DNA of 12,396 nt from Dechloromonas sp. (GTDB lineage Bacteria; Pseudomonadota; Gammaproteobacteria; Burkholderiales; Rhodocyclaceae). Numbering within the stretch: position 1 is the stretch's first letter; the number at the start of each line of letters is the position of its first letter. Under the pieces are notes generated by a model. The model worked only from the letters and a program-made list of their open reading frames with translations. It was not told the DNA's origin and did not search any database. Below, piece by piece: positions 1 to 7,005 of this stretch. The translations under genes and the position numbers were made by a program. Location of the stretch: NCBI GenBank assembly GCA_017302355.1, contig JAFLDQ010000097.1, forward strand, positions 1 through 12,396, read 5' to 3'.

Positions 1-630
1 AGCGAAAAGGGCCGTTTGACCCTGTCGACCGTGCATGCCGCCAAGGGCCGGGAATTCCGCCACGTCCTCCTCCTCGACGGCGGCAACTGGCTGCAATCGA
101 CTGCCGATGAGCGCCGTCTCTACTACGTCGGCATGACCCGGGCACGGGAAACCCTGACCCTGTGCCAGGGTGTCCGGCGCGGCAACCCCTTCTCGCCGGC
201 GCTCGACGGCGCGGGCGTCACCCGCTGCCCGCTGCCTGCTCCGTTGCCCGATCTGACCGGTCTGGCGCGAAAATACCGGACGCTCGGTTTCGCCGACGTC
301 GACCTGGGTTTCGCCGGGCGCAAGCCGACGGACGATCCGCTTCATTCCCATCTCGACCGCATCGCCGTCGGTCAGCCGCTCGAACTGGTTCGGGTCGCCC
401 ACGGCTGGGGTCTGCGAGCGCCCGGCGAGACGCTCGTCCTGGGCCGCCTGGCCGGCAAATACTCATTGCCGGCGACGGACAAGGTCGAAGCCAGCGTCGA
501 AAGCGTCGTCCGGCGCCATCGCGATCAGTCCCGGCCCGAATTCGCCAGCCAGCTCAAATGCGAGCACTGGTACGTGCTGCTGCCCACCCTGACCTGGTGC
601 GAGGCGCCGGCGGAAGACATCCACGGCTGA
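1..630 (+). CDS. UvrD/Rep-family (SF1A) DNA helicase, C-terminal fragment
   Basis: The reading frame is open from base 1, so the gene starts upstream; 209 residues and the TGA stop are visible. Residues 7-19 (TLSTVHAAKGREF) match the UvrD/Rep motif with T-x-H-x-x-K-G-x-E-F. Residues 37-49 (DERRLYYVGMTRA) match helicase motif VI, which holds the arginine that senses ATP. These are the two C-terminal ATPase motifs of superfamily 1A helicases, which unwind DNA 3' to 5' using ATP. After motif VI comes a tail of about 130 residues, including LGFADVDLGFAGR, LGRLAGKY and KCEHWYVLLPTL. I associate this tail from memory with very large bacterial RecQ-plus-UvrD fusion helicases, but the rest of the protein is not visible. 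The stop lies about 100 bp from the convergent DUF3616 stop. The helicase assignment is firm; the exact subfamily is not. Confidence 0.85.
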   Translation, partial: SEKGRLTLSTVHAAKGREFRHVLLLDGGNWLQSTADERRLYYVGMTRARETLTLCQGVRRGNPFSPALDGAGVTRCPLPAPLPDLTGLARKYRTLGFADVDLGFAGRKPTDDPLHSHLDRIAVGQPLELVRVAHGWGLRAPGETLVLGRLAGKYSLPATDKVEASVESVVRRHRDQSRPEFASQLKCEHWYVLLPTLTWCEAPAEDIHG

Positions 631-656
631 TCCGGCCTCTCCCTCCGCGGCGAGCG

Positions 657-677
657 ACGGCCGATTCTTGCCGTTTT
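657..677 (+). terminator. weak candidate terminator after the helicase gene
   Basis: A 5-bp stem (ACGGC at 657-661 with GCCGT at 670-674) encloses an 8-base loop and runs straight into TTT. It sits in the 101-bp gap between two convergent genes, which is where a terminator is expected. The stem is short and the T-run minimal. A 10-bp palindrome (CGGTCGACCG, 682-691) follows without a clear role. Confidence 0.25.
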
Positions 678-731
678 CCCCCGGTCGACCGCGGCTTTCC
701 CCGAATCCGCCGGCCGCGCTGCGATCCGTGA

Positions 732-1655
732 TCAGCCGGCGATCCGCAACTGCTCCGGCCGCAGGATCAGGAACCGCGCAAAACGCCCTTCCTCGCGGCT
801 GCCGTCGTCGCTGACCAGAATGATGCATTCCCGGCCATCGATGACCGCCGCGCTGACCCCCTCGGCATGCGCGAAACCCGACAGGCCGGCGACGCTGATC
901 CGGCGCGGGCGATCTTCGCCGCCCCCAGGCCAGAACCAGAGCTGGAATTCATCCTGTTCGCGGGCAACCGGACCGGCGATCAGCACATAGCCAGCCAGAG
1001 ACGGCGCCCAGCACATGCCGCGAATGCCGTGGCCGCCCAGATCGAGCGTCGTCAGAGTGGAGCCGATCCGCGGCCGCTCAGCGGCGTCGAAGATGGCGCC
1101 GGGATTCTCGATGCTGGCGAGGATCGCCCGCCCGTCGCGCAGCGGACTGCGCAATCCGATCAGCAGGCGCTGCTGGTCGGCGCTCATTTCCAGCGCCTCG
1201 ATGTTCAGCCCGCCTTCGCTCTTGACCTGGCGGATCGCGGCGGCCGCGGCCAGTTCCGGGTGCGCGGCCAGCAGCTCGCGCTTCAGGCTGTCGACCACCC
1301 TGGGATCGACGACGTCGTCGCCCTCGATGCGGAAACGCACCAGTCTCTCACGGGATTTCCGCTCGTCGCCGGCGCTGTCGCGGGAATGCGAGGTAATGGC
1401 GTAGATGTTGCCGGCGCGATCGGCGGTGACGCCCTCGAGATCGTCGAGTTTCCAGAAATCCCCGTCGCCCCACGACCAGAAAGGCGCGCTCAGCGCCGTG
1501 TGCCTGACGCGGCCGCCCGCGATGCTGAGCAGGCCGAGCGCATGCCGCTCTTCGTCCTCGACGACGAGGAAGCGGCCATCGCCAAGCTGCTGGATGCCCG
1601 ACGGTTCATAGACGCCGGTCAGGGATTGAAAACCCGGTAGGTCATTCGGTGGCAC
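732..1655 (-). CDS. DUF3616 domain protein, predicted cytoplasmic beta-propeller
   Basis: This 307-residue protein of unknown biochemical function matches DUF3616. Family-like motifs are DLEGVT (72-77), NIEAL (151-155), GLRSPLRDG (168-176), LDLGGHGIRG (about 204-213), AEGV (264-267) and LVSDDGS (280-286). The repeated acidic D/E-x-E-G/A pattern and alternating strands suggest a phytase-like beta-propeller. No signal peptide is visible, so it is probably cytoplasmic. The frame extends to a TTG at 1670. I prefer the GTG at 1655 because TTGGAG (1670-1665) forms a Shine-Dalgarno site nine bases upstream, whereas the TTG has none of that quality. It lies about 100 bp downstream of the STAND-WD40 gene on the same strand and may be the last gene of that transcript. 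Family call fairly firm; substrate and role unknown. Confidence 0.8.
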   Translation of the reverse strand: MPPNDLPGFQSLTGVYEPSGIQQLGDGRFLVVEDEERHALGLLSIAGGRVRHTALSAPFWSWGDGDFWKLDDLEGVTADRAGNIYAITSHSRDSAGDERKSRERLVRFRIEGDDVVDPRVVDSLKRELLAAHPELAAAAAIRQVKSEGGLNIEALEMSADQQRLLIGLRSPLRDGRAILASIENPGAIFDAAERPRIGSTLTTLDLGGHGIRGMCWAPSLAGYVLIAGPVAREQDEFQLWFWPGGGEDRPRRISVAGLSGFAHAEGVSAAVIDGRECIILVSDDGSREEGRFARFLILRPEQLRIAG

Positions 1656-1715
1656 GGCAGCAGTCTCCAATCCAGTTCGCCGACGCCCGCGGCGCGGCTC
1701 AAGCGCGCCCTTTCA

Positions 1716-1761
1716 GGCGGTAACGCCACGCTGGCGGATGACCGGCCAGCATGGCCGCTCA
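1716..1761 (-). other. hairpin cluster at the 3' end of the STAND-WD40 gene
   Basis: An inverted repeat (TGACCGGCCA at 1739-1748, TGGCCGCTCA at 1752-1761, loop GCA, one mismatch) overlaps the stop codon of the STAND-WD40 gene. Beyond it are two mutually exclusive small stems that share 1724-1727: GGCG/CGCC with loop 1720-1723, and CGCCA/TGGCG spanning 1724-1736. No T-run follows in the direction of transcription, so this is not a standard intrinsic terminator. It could slow polymerase, protect the 3' end of the upstream message, or be incidental in GC-rich DNA. Confidence 0.35.
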
Positions 1762-4700
1762 TTCCCCGCGATCGGCTGGCGAGCGCTCTTTCAGACGGGT
1801 GGCCAGGCGGTAGACCTCTTCGGCCGCGATGGGCAGAACGGCGAACGTCCGATCGGCGCTGGCCGTCGCAATCCGTTTGCCGTCCAGGCTGAAAGCAACC
1901 TCGCCGACCGGTCCGCCGTGAATGGTCATCGTCCTGACCGGCTCGCCGGATCGTGCGTCGTACAGGCGCACCGCCGAGTCCGTGCAGGCCACCGCCACCC
2001 GCCTGCCATCGGGGCTGAAAGCGACGGAATAGCAGTAGGTGTTGCGCGGCAGACGGATCGCTTTCTGCGAATTCGCCGCCGACCGGACCAGATCGGCATA
2101 GGGCCACAGGTACAGCATTCGCGGCGCCAGGGCGGCCACCGTGCCGCCGTCGCGGGTGATGGCTACGTCCCCGAAACGCACCCCGTCCAGCAGGATTTCC
2201 CCAAGCTCCTCGCCGGCGCGGCTCCAGCGCCTGAGCGATCCTTCGCTGCTCACGGTGAGCAGCATGGAGTCGTCGGGATGGAACGCGACGGCCATGACCT
2301 GCGAAAACTTCTTCGCCCGCACCTTGGGTAGGAGCACGGGATCCGGCCCGGCGCCGGGATCGTTCCAGCGGTAGAGACGGGCATGGCCGTCGGCGCAAGC
2401 CGTGGCCAGATGCGAACCATCCGGGCTGAAGGCGACATCGCGCAGCTGGTCCCCGTGCCTGGCGGCGAACTCCAGGGACTGCCCGGTGGCGGCGTCCCAC
2501 AGGCGAACGGTGTTGTCGAAACTGGCCGTCGCCAGGTGTTTCCCGCTCGGGTCGAACGCGACGCGATAGACCTCGCCCTTGTGCCCCGCCAGGGTGAAGC
2601 GCAGCGCCGGCAGGTCGCCGGAAACGTCCCAGATCTTGGCGATGCCGTCGGCCCCCGCCGTCGCCAGCAGCTTGCCGTCGGGGCTGAAGGCGACGCCATG
2701 CACCGGTGCGGTATGGCGGCTGATGTCCCACACCTTGACCAGGTTGTCGCGCCCGCCACTCGCCACGCGTCGCCCGTCGGCGCTGAACGCGACCGCCTCG
2801 ACCCAGCCGCGGTGGCCGCCGAGCACCAGCAGACTCTCGCCGGTGGCGCTGTCCCAGATTCGTACCGTCAGGTCGCCGCTGGCGCTGGCGATGCGCGATC
2901 CATCGGGGCTGATGGCGATGTCGCGGACGCGGCCGGTGTGGCCGGCGAGAACATCGATGTCCCATGGGACATCGAGGCGTTCGCGGCCGGAGACGGCATC
3001 CGCGGCAAGCATTTCGTCGAGTTCGCCCTTCGCCGGCTCGAAGATGCGGATGCGGTTGTCGCGACCGGCGACGACGATCTTCCTGCCGTCCGCCGCAAAT
3101 TGTATGGCGTCCCCCGGCTGCCGATTCGGCAGGCTCAGCAGCCGCTTCCGGGCGGCGATGCCCCAGACCTCGGTGTGGGTTCTGTCGGGCGCGCCTTTCT
3201 CGACACTGACGGTCGCCAGGCAGCAGCCGTCTGGGCTGAAGGCCAGCCCCATCACCCACGCCCCGGCCAGGTCGATGACCGATAGCGGCTCGTCGGCCGG
3301 CGATTGCAGATCCCACACCTTGATCTGGCGCTCGCTTCCGTTCACGCCCTGGCCCGCCGTGGCAAGCCGCCGGCCATCGGCGCTGATGGCAACCGCGTCG
3401 TAGATGAGGCTGCCGTGTTCGAATGCCGTCGCGATATCCGGCCTGGCGGGATCCCAGACGCGGGCGCTCTTGCCGGCCGTCACCAGCAACCTGTCGCCGC
3501 CGCCGAGAAACGACACCGTTCGGACATCCTGATCGAAACCCAGGGTCGGCGCGGATGCATCCGGCCCATCCGTGCTCAGGCTCCACACCGTCGCCTTGCG
3601 GCTCCGGGTGCCGACCGCGATGCTGTCGAGGTTTGGGCTGAAGGCGACATCCCATACCCAGTCGCCGAAATCGGCGGTCCGCGGCTCGTAGCCCGTGGCG
3701 CGTATGGCCTGGCGCAGCGCATCCTCGGCCTCGGGAGTCGCCGGCAGGAAGTAGCGGCGCGTCTCGTCGGCCGCCGCGATCGCGACGTCCAGGGCTCGCG
3801 CCGGGTCGGTCTGCGCCATCGGGGCGACGTGGGCGGCGCGCGCATTCGCCTCGGCACGGTGATGCTGGAAGAACGAATACAGCCAGCCGGGAACCGTGAC
3901 CAGCGCAAAGGCCGACGCGGCGATCAGCAGCCGCCTTTGCCGGCGGCGGCGAGCCGCCTCGCGCAGCTGCTGGCTGGCCGCCTCGCGCTCCTGTCTTTCC
4001 ACGTAGCGGTTGCGCCAGTCGACCAGCGCCGGGGCGAGCACGTCATGATAGACCTCGTAGTACGTCGCCTCGGGCTGGTCCATGGCCGCTGCCGTGGTGC
4101 GCAGGATGCGCTGCTCCGACAAGGCATGGAGAACCTTCGGCACATGCTCGCGCAGGGGTCCGGCCCAGCCCGCGAGGTCGTCGCGGGCGCAAGCCACCTT
4201 GCTCCCGCTCGGCGTCACGAGGCGGTCGAAGAAGGTGGCGCAGACGGCCTGGCTGGTCTCGTCGAGCTGTGACATCACGGCGCCCAGATGGCTGCGCACG
4301 ATTTCCTGCGCGCCACCCAGGCGATCGAACGTCGCCCGGCGCAGCACCCGGGATTGCCCGGCGATTTCCTGCGACCACAGGCGGGTGAGCACCAGTTGCA
4401 GATAGGGCGCTTCGACAAGCCCGTCATCGTTCCTCAATGACGCGCCGCCGGACTGGCGGCCCACCGACACGCGCCCGGCCCCGACCTGTTCGATCAACGC
4501 CGAAACCAGGTCATCGTCGACGGAAATCGGCGGGACCGGCGCGTTCTTGCAATTCCAGACTTCCAGCGGACGGCGAATGGCCTCCGCCGCGCCGGCGGTG
4601 TCGAGGTGTCTGAGACGCAGGCGGTTGCTCAACAGGTTGGGGATGCGCTCCTGGAAGCGGTCCAGTTTCGCCAGGCTGTCTTCGCGCAACGCGATGAGAA

Positions 4701-5211
4701 ACCCGACATCCACGTCCTCGCGATTGATCGCGCGCGCCAGCTGCGCCTCGAAGGAATCGGGCGCATTCGATTTCTCGTGATAAAGAAAATATTCCTCGAA
4801 CTGATCCAGAATGACCAGTACCGTTTCCCGCGCGGCTTCGCAACAGGCGCGCAGGAGTTCGTCCAGCGGCAGTTCCTCGGCCGGCAGATCGACACCCTCG
4901 ACGCAATTCCTTGCCGCCGCGACGCAGGCCCGGGCCAGCCTTTGCCGGAAGTCATCCCCGACCCACTCGCGGAAGACGACGACGGGAATCCGCGGCCGCT
5001 CGCGACGAAGTTGCGGAACCACGCCCGCCATCAGCAGCGAACTCTTGCCGACGCCGCTGGAGCCGTAAAAAATCGTCAGCGGCGACGCCAGCACGTTGGC
5101 GATGATGATGCGCTGATCCTTTTCACGCCCGAAGAAGTACTCGCGGTGCTCCTCGAGAAACGGCTGGAGACCGACATACGGACAGGCGTCAAGGTCGCGC
5201 GCCGCGGTCAT
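1759..5211 (-). CDS. nSTAND NTPase with transmembrane segment and about 14 WD40 repeats
   Basis: This 1150-residue protein is predicted to be an ATP-driven molecular switch with a propeller sensor. PYVGLQPFLEEHREYFFGRE (11-30) is the family's usual entry motif. Walker A is GSSGVGKS (50-57) and Walker B is VLVILDQFEE (131-140). IALREDSLAKLDRF (173-186) is a further conserved stretch, and YEVYHDVLAPALVDWR (385-400) closes the NTPase/winged-helix region. An Arg-rich patch (421-427) precedes a hydrophobic segment (about 428-448), probably one membrane span. DPARALDVAIAAADE (469-483) leads into the WD40 region, about 511-1130. I count 14 blades with endings such as VRIWD, VKVWD, IKVWD and VRLWD, consistent with two seven-bladed propellers. 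A non-WD insert (about 727-752) separates blades 5 and 6. The ATG overlaps the upstream stop as ATGA and is preceded by GGGAGAGGG seven bases away. STAND proteins of this type act in signalling, conflict and antiphage responses; the ligand here is unknown. Confidence 0.92.
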   Translation of the reverse strand: MTAARDLDACPYVGLQPFLEEHREYFFGREKDQRIIIANVLASPLTIFYGSSGVGKSSLLMAGVVPQLRRERPRIPVVVFREWVGDDFRQRLARACVAAARNCVEGVDLPAEELPLDELLRACCEAARETVLVILDQFEEYFLYHEKSNAPDSFEAQLARAINREDVDVGFLIALREDSLAKLDRFQERIPNLLSNRLRLRHLDTAGAAEAIRRPLEVWNCKNAPVPPISVDDDLVSALIEQVGAGRVSVGRQSGGASLRNDDGLVEAPYLQLVLTRLWSQEIAGQSRVLRRATFDRLGGAQEIVRSHLGAVMSQLDETSQAVCATFFDRLVTPSGSKVACARDDLAGWAGPLREHVPKVLHALSEQRILRTTAAAMDQPEATYYEVYHDVLAPALVDWRNRYVERQEREAASQQLREAARRRRQRRLLIAASAFALVTVPGWLYSFFQHHRAEANARAAHVAPMAQTDPARALDVAIAAADETRRYFLPATPEAEDALRQAIRATGYEPRTADFGDWVWDVAFSPNLDSIAVGTRSRKATVWSLSTDGPDASAPTLGFDQDVRTVSFLGGGDRLLVTAGKSARVWDPARPDIATAFEHGSLIYDAVAISADGRRLATAGQGVNGSERQIKVWDLQSPADEPLSVIDLAGAWVMGLAFSPDGCCLATVSVEKGAPDRTHTEVWGIAARKRLLSLPNRQPGDAIQFAADGRKIVVAGRDNRIRIFEPAKGELDEMLAADAVSGRERLDVPWDIDVLAGHTGRVRDIAISPDGSRIASASGDLTVRIWDSATGESLLVLGGHRGWVEAVAFSADGRRVASGGRDNLVKVWDISRHTAPVHGVAFSPDGKLLATAGADGIAKIWDVSGDLPALRFTLAGHKGEVYRVAFDPSGKHLATASFDNTVRLWDAATGQSLEFAARHGDQLRDVAFSPDGSHLATACADGHARLYRWNDPGAGPDPVLLPKVRAKKFSQVMAVAFHPDDSMLLTVSSEGSLRRWSRAGEELGEILLDGVRFGDVAITRDGGTVAALAPRMLYLWPYADLVRSAANSQKAIRLPRNTYCYSVAFSPDGRRVAVACTDSAVRLYDARSGEPVRTMTIHGGPVGEVAFSLDGKRIATASADRTFAVLPIAAEEVYRLATRLKERSPADRGE
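2954..2975. repeat. 22-bp perfect palindrome inside the STAND-WD40 gene
   Basis: The left arm TCGATGTCCCA (2954-2964) is followed immediately by its exact reverse complement (2965-2975), with no loop. It encodes residues 746-753 (LDVPWDID) at the end of the non-WD insert between blades 5 and 6. Read by hand and checked base by base; the next pair outwards is mismatched. Confidence 0.9.
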
Positions 5212-6758
5212 CTGGGCGCCCTCTCCCGCAATTTCGCGACGAACTCGTCGATCGCCATCTGGAAGGGATACACCCCGCGGCGGCGCCAGAGTTTGACCTC
5301 GAGTTCCGCTATCTGCTCATCGACAGCCCAGGACGGTATTTCTTCGTCCGCTTCCGCCGTCGTGCGCCGGGCGAAGTACCGGCTCAGGCTGCGGATGGCG
5401 ACACGCAGGTTCCAGTCGTGCAGGCGGCAGCCGACGAAGAGCAGGCTGCGGTCACGGAGATGTGCGAAGAACAGCGATGGAATCGCCGACTTGGCCGCCA
5501 CCCGCGAGAGGAACTCCACGTGGTCGTCCTCGGTAATCACGAACCCGTCCCATTCGTCGTTTTCCGGGCGTACCGAGCCGTGCATCTTGAAGATCACCGT
5601 CGTCGTCGCCAGATCGATGTCCAGTTCGTTCGGCGCCGGGGTCCGCGGCTCAGTGTCGCCATGACGCCACCAGAGGACGGCGCTCGCCAGATCCTTGCGG
5701 TCGGCGGGATAGATCACCAGATCGTAAGGCTTCCCGGCCGCGCGAAATGCCTGTTCGATCTGGGTGTCGAAGCCGGCGCTCAGGATCAGAAGCGGAACCG
5801 GCACCTCCGCGAGAAGACCGTACAGCGGAGGAAGGCGGAATGCGGAATCCGCCTGCGGGACCAGGATCTGGCGCAAGCGCTCGCGCAACGCCGGGCGGCC
5901 CTGGAAAGTCTCGTAGTAGGACGAGACCTCGGCGAGATCGTCATCGTCCGCATGCAGCGCCATGTCTTCCGCGAGAACGTGCGACAGTTCGACGCCGCTG
6001 GGAAGATAGCTCGCCTGCGCACCGCCGGGGACCGCAGCGGGCAAGCGCCCCGTCGAGGTCGCGCGATCGCCGATGAACAGCACGACGCGCCCCTTCCACA
6101 GGGCGCGGGCGATCTCGCCAAATGGCGGCGGCGCCTTTTCCGAGGACCGCGTCTGTTCCTGCGCCTGGGCGGCAAGCCGTTGCTGCACATAGGCGCGCAG
6201 ATCGTTGCGCAGATGGTCGCGGAAGGCTTCGGGCGAGTCGTACTCGGAGAATCCCCCGGACAGCGACCCGTCCGGATTCCTGAAACGGTCGAAGAACTGC
6301 CGCACGCGCCCGCGCTGTTCCAGCCTGGCCGCCGCATCCGGCTGGTCGGGGTCGATGGAAACCGCGCTGGTGCATCGATAGACCAGCACATGCGGCGGCG
6401 GTGCGGGTGGATTGCCGCGCAGCGCATCCTCGTACTCCCACTCGCTACCCGACAGATAGGCCGATCCGTCGGCCCGGCGGAAGGCATCCGGCAACGGCGT
6501 GCCCATGCGCGACCAGAGGATCAGGACAACCACGTCGCATTGCGATGGCTTTGGCAGCCCGCGGTTCACCGCCTCCTGGGGTGTCAGGGCCGCCGGCATG
6601 GCCGCCGGCGCGGCCGGGTCGTCCCAACGCACCGCCTCGCAGGTCAACTGCCCGCGCAGGAGAGGATCCTTCGGGATCTCCTGCTCGACCACCTCCTGCG
6701 CCAGGGTTCTTTCCCTGGCAACGTCTCCCGGCGAGGAAATGAAAAAGCGGAGGTGCAC
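5208..6758 (-). CDS. DUF4062-like N-terminal domain fused to a degenerate SIR2-like domain
   Basis: This 516-residue protein has two domains. Residues 1-197 begin HLRFFISSPGDVARER and contain CDVVVLILWSRMGTPLP (74-90), SGSEWEYEDAL (103-112) and VLVYRCT (124-130). This is a DUF4062-like module that from memory is commonly fused to nSTAND-WD40 proteins. Residues about 223-500 resemble the SIR2_2 family: VVLFIGDRATS (225-235), LLILSAGFDTQIEQAF (323-338), IFKMHGSV (389-396), FVITEDDHVEFL (406-417) and LLFVGCRLHDWNLR (439-452). The canonical glycine loop GAGxS reads GDRAT, and the Asn of TNYD is Gly329; His393 is kept. NAD cleavage is therefore uncertain. The frame is open to about 6956, but GTG 6758 is chosen: it starts exactly at the domain, has GGAG eleven bases upstream (6773-6770), and lies just below a candidate promoter. 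Its stop overlaps the next gene's ATG, so the two proteins are probably made together. A part in a STAND conflict system is inferred. Confidence 0.85.
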   Translation of the reverse strand: MHLRFFISSPGDVARERTLAQEVVEQEIPKDPLLRGQLTCEAVRWDDPAAPAAMPAALTPQEAVNRGLPKPSQCDVVVLILWSRMGTPLPDAFRRADGSAYLSGSEWEYEDALRGNPPAPPPHVLVYRCTSAVSIDPDQPDAAARLEQRGRVRQFFDRFRNPDGSLSGGFSEYDSPEAFRDHLRNDLRAYVQQRLAAQAQEQTRSSEKAPPPFGEIARALWKGRVVLFIGDRATSTGRLPAAVPGGAQASYLPSGVELSHVLAEDMALHADDDDLAEVSSYYETFQGRPALRERLRQILVPQADSAFRLPPLYGLLAEVPVPLLILSAGFDTQIEQAFRAAGKPYDLVIYPADRKDLASAVLWWRHGDTEPRTPAPNELDIDLATTTVIFKMHGSVRPENDEWDGFVITEDDHVEFLSRVAAKSAIPSLFFAHLRDRSLLFVGCRLHDWNLRVAIRSLSRYFARRTTAEADEEIPSWAVDEQIAELEVKLWRRRGVYPFQMAIDEFVAKLRERAPR

Positions 6759-6793
6759 TGGCGGTTGATCTCCATGTCCCGCGGCCCGAATTG

Positions 6794-6822
6794 ACTGTAG
6801 CACCGACCGGCGGGAATTACAA
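6794..6822 (-). promoter_or_regulatory. candidate sigma70 promoter for the DUF4062-SIR2 / STAND-WD40 operon
   Basis: On the minus strand, TTGTAA (6822-6817) and TACAGT (6799-6794) are separated by 17 bases; each matches the sigma70 consensus at four of six positions. Transcription would begin near 6787, leaving a leader of about 30 bases before GTG 6758 that includes the GGAG site. The long upstream extension of the reading frame would then be untranscribed, which supports the shorter protein. Confidence 0.4.
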
Positions 6823-6848
6823 AGGCGCTCCCGGCGCATCGGCGACCG

Positions 6849-6869
6849 TCCCCGAAAGGCTTGCGGGGA
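6849..6869. other. inverted repeat in the divergent intergenic region
   Basis: TCCCCG (6849-6854) and CGGGGA (6864-6869) form a 6-bp stem around a 9-base loop. It sits between the divergently transcribed operon and lipoprotein gene, just upstream of the candidate minus-strand promoter. It could be an operator or a coincidence of GC-rich DNA. Confidence 0.25.
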
Positions 6870-6944
6870 ATCGGGCGAGCGCGGGCTGGCCGCTGCGGGA
6901 GCCCCGGTCCGGCTTACATCCCGAAACATCTCCGTACACACCCA

Positions 6945-6969
6945 CGGTCGCCGCACAACCTGGTGACCG
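6945..6969 (+). other. hairpin upstream of the His/Gly lipoprotein gene
   Basis: CGGTCGCC (6945-6952) and GGTGACCG (6962-6969) pair over eight positions, including one G-U, around a 9-base loop. It ends 36 bases before the ATG at 7006. It may be a 5' leader structure or the dyad of a regulator. I found no convincing promoter hexamers beside it. Confidence 0.3.
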
Positions 6970-7005
6970 CGTTATTCCCCTCATCGACATCAACGGGGAA
7001 ACGTC

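Noticed and set aside
1619..3655. 678-residue minus-strand frame inside the STAND-WD40 gene
   Set aside because: It is a shifted frame of the WD40 region, rich in Arg, Gly and Pro with no domain. The other frame carries clear WD40 repeats.
5418..6794. 458-residue plus-strand frame opposite the DUF4062-SIR2 gene
   Set aside because: No domain or signal is seen, whereas the minus strand has recognisable DUF4062-like and SIR2-like motifs.
6759..6956. N-terminal extension of 66 residues on the DUF4062-SIR2 protein
   Set aside because: It is low-complexity Arg/Ser/Ala sequence, it would cross the candidate promoter, and GTG 6758 has a ribosome site and begins exactly at the domain.
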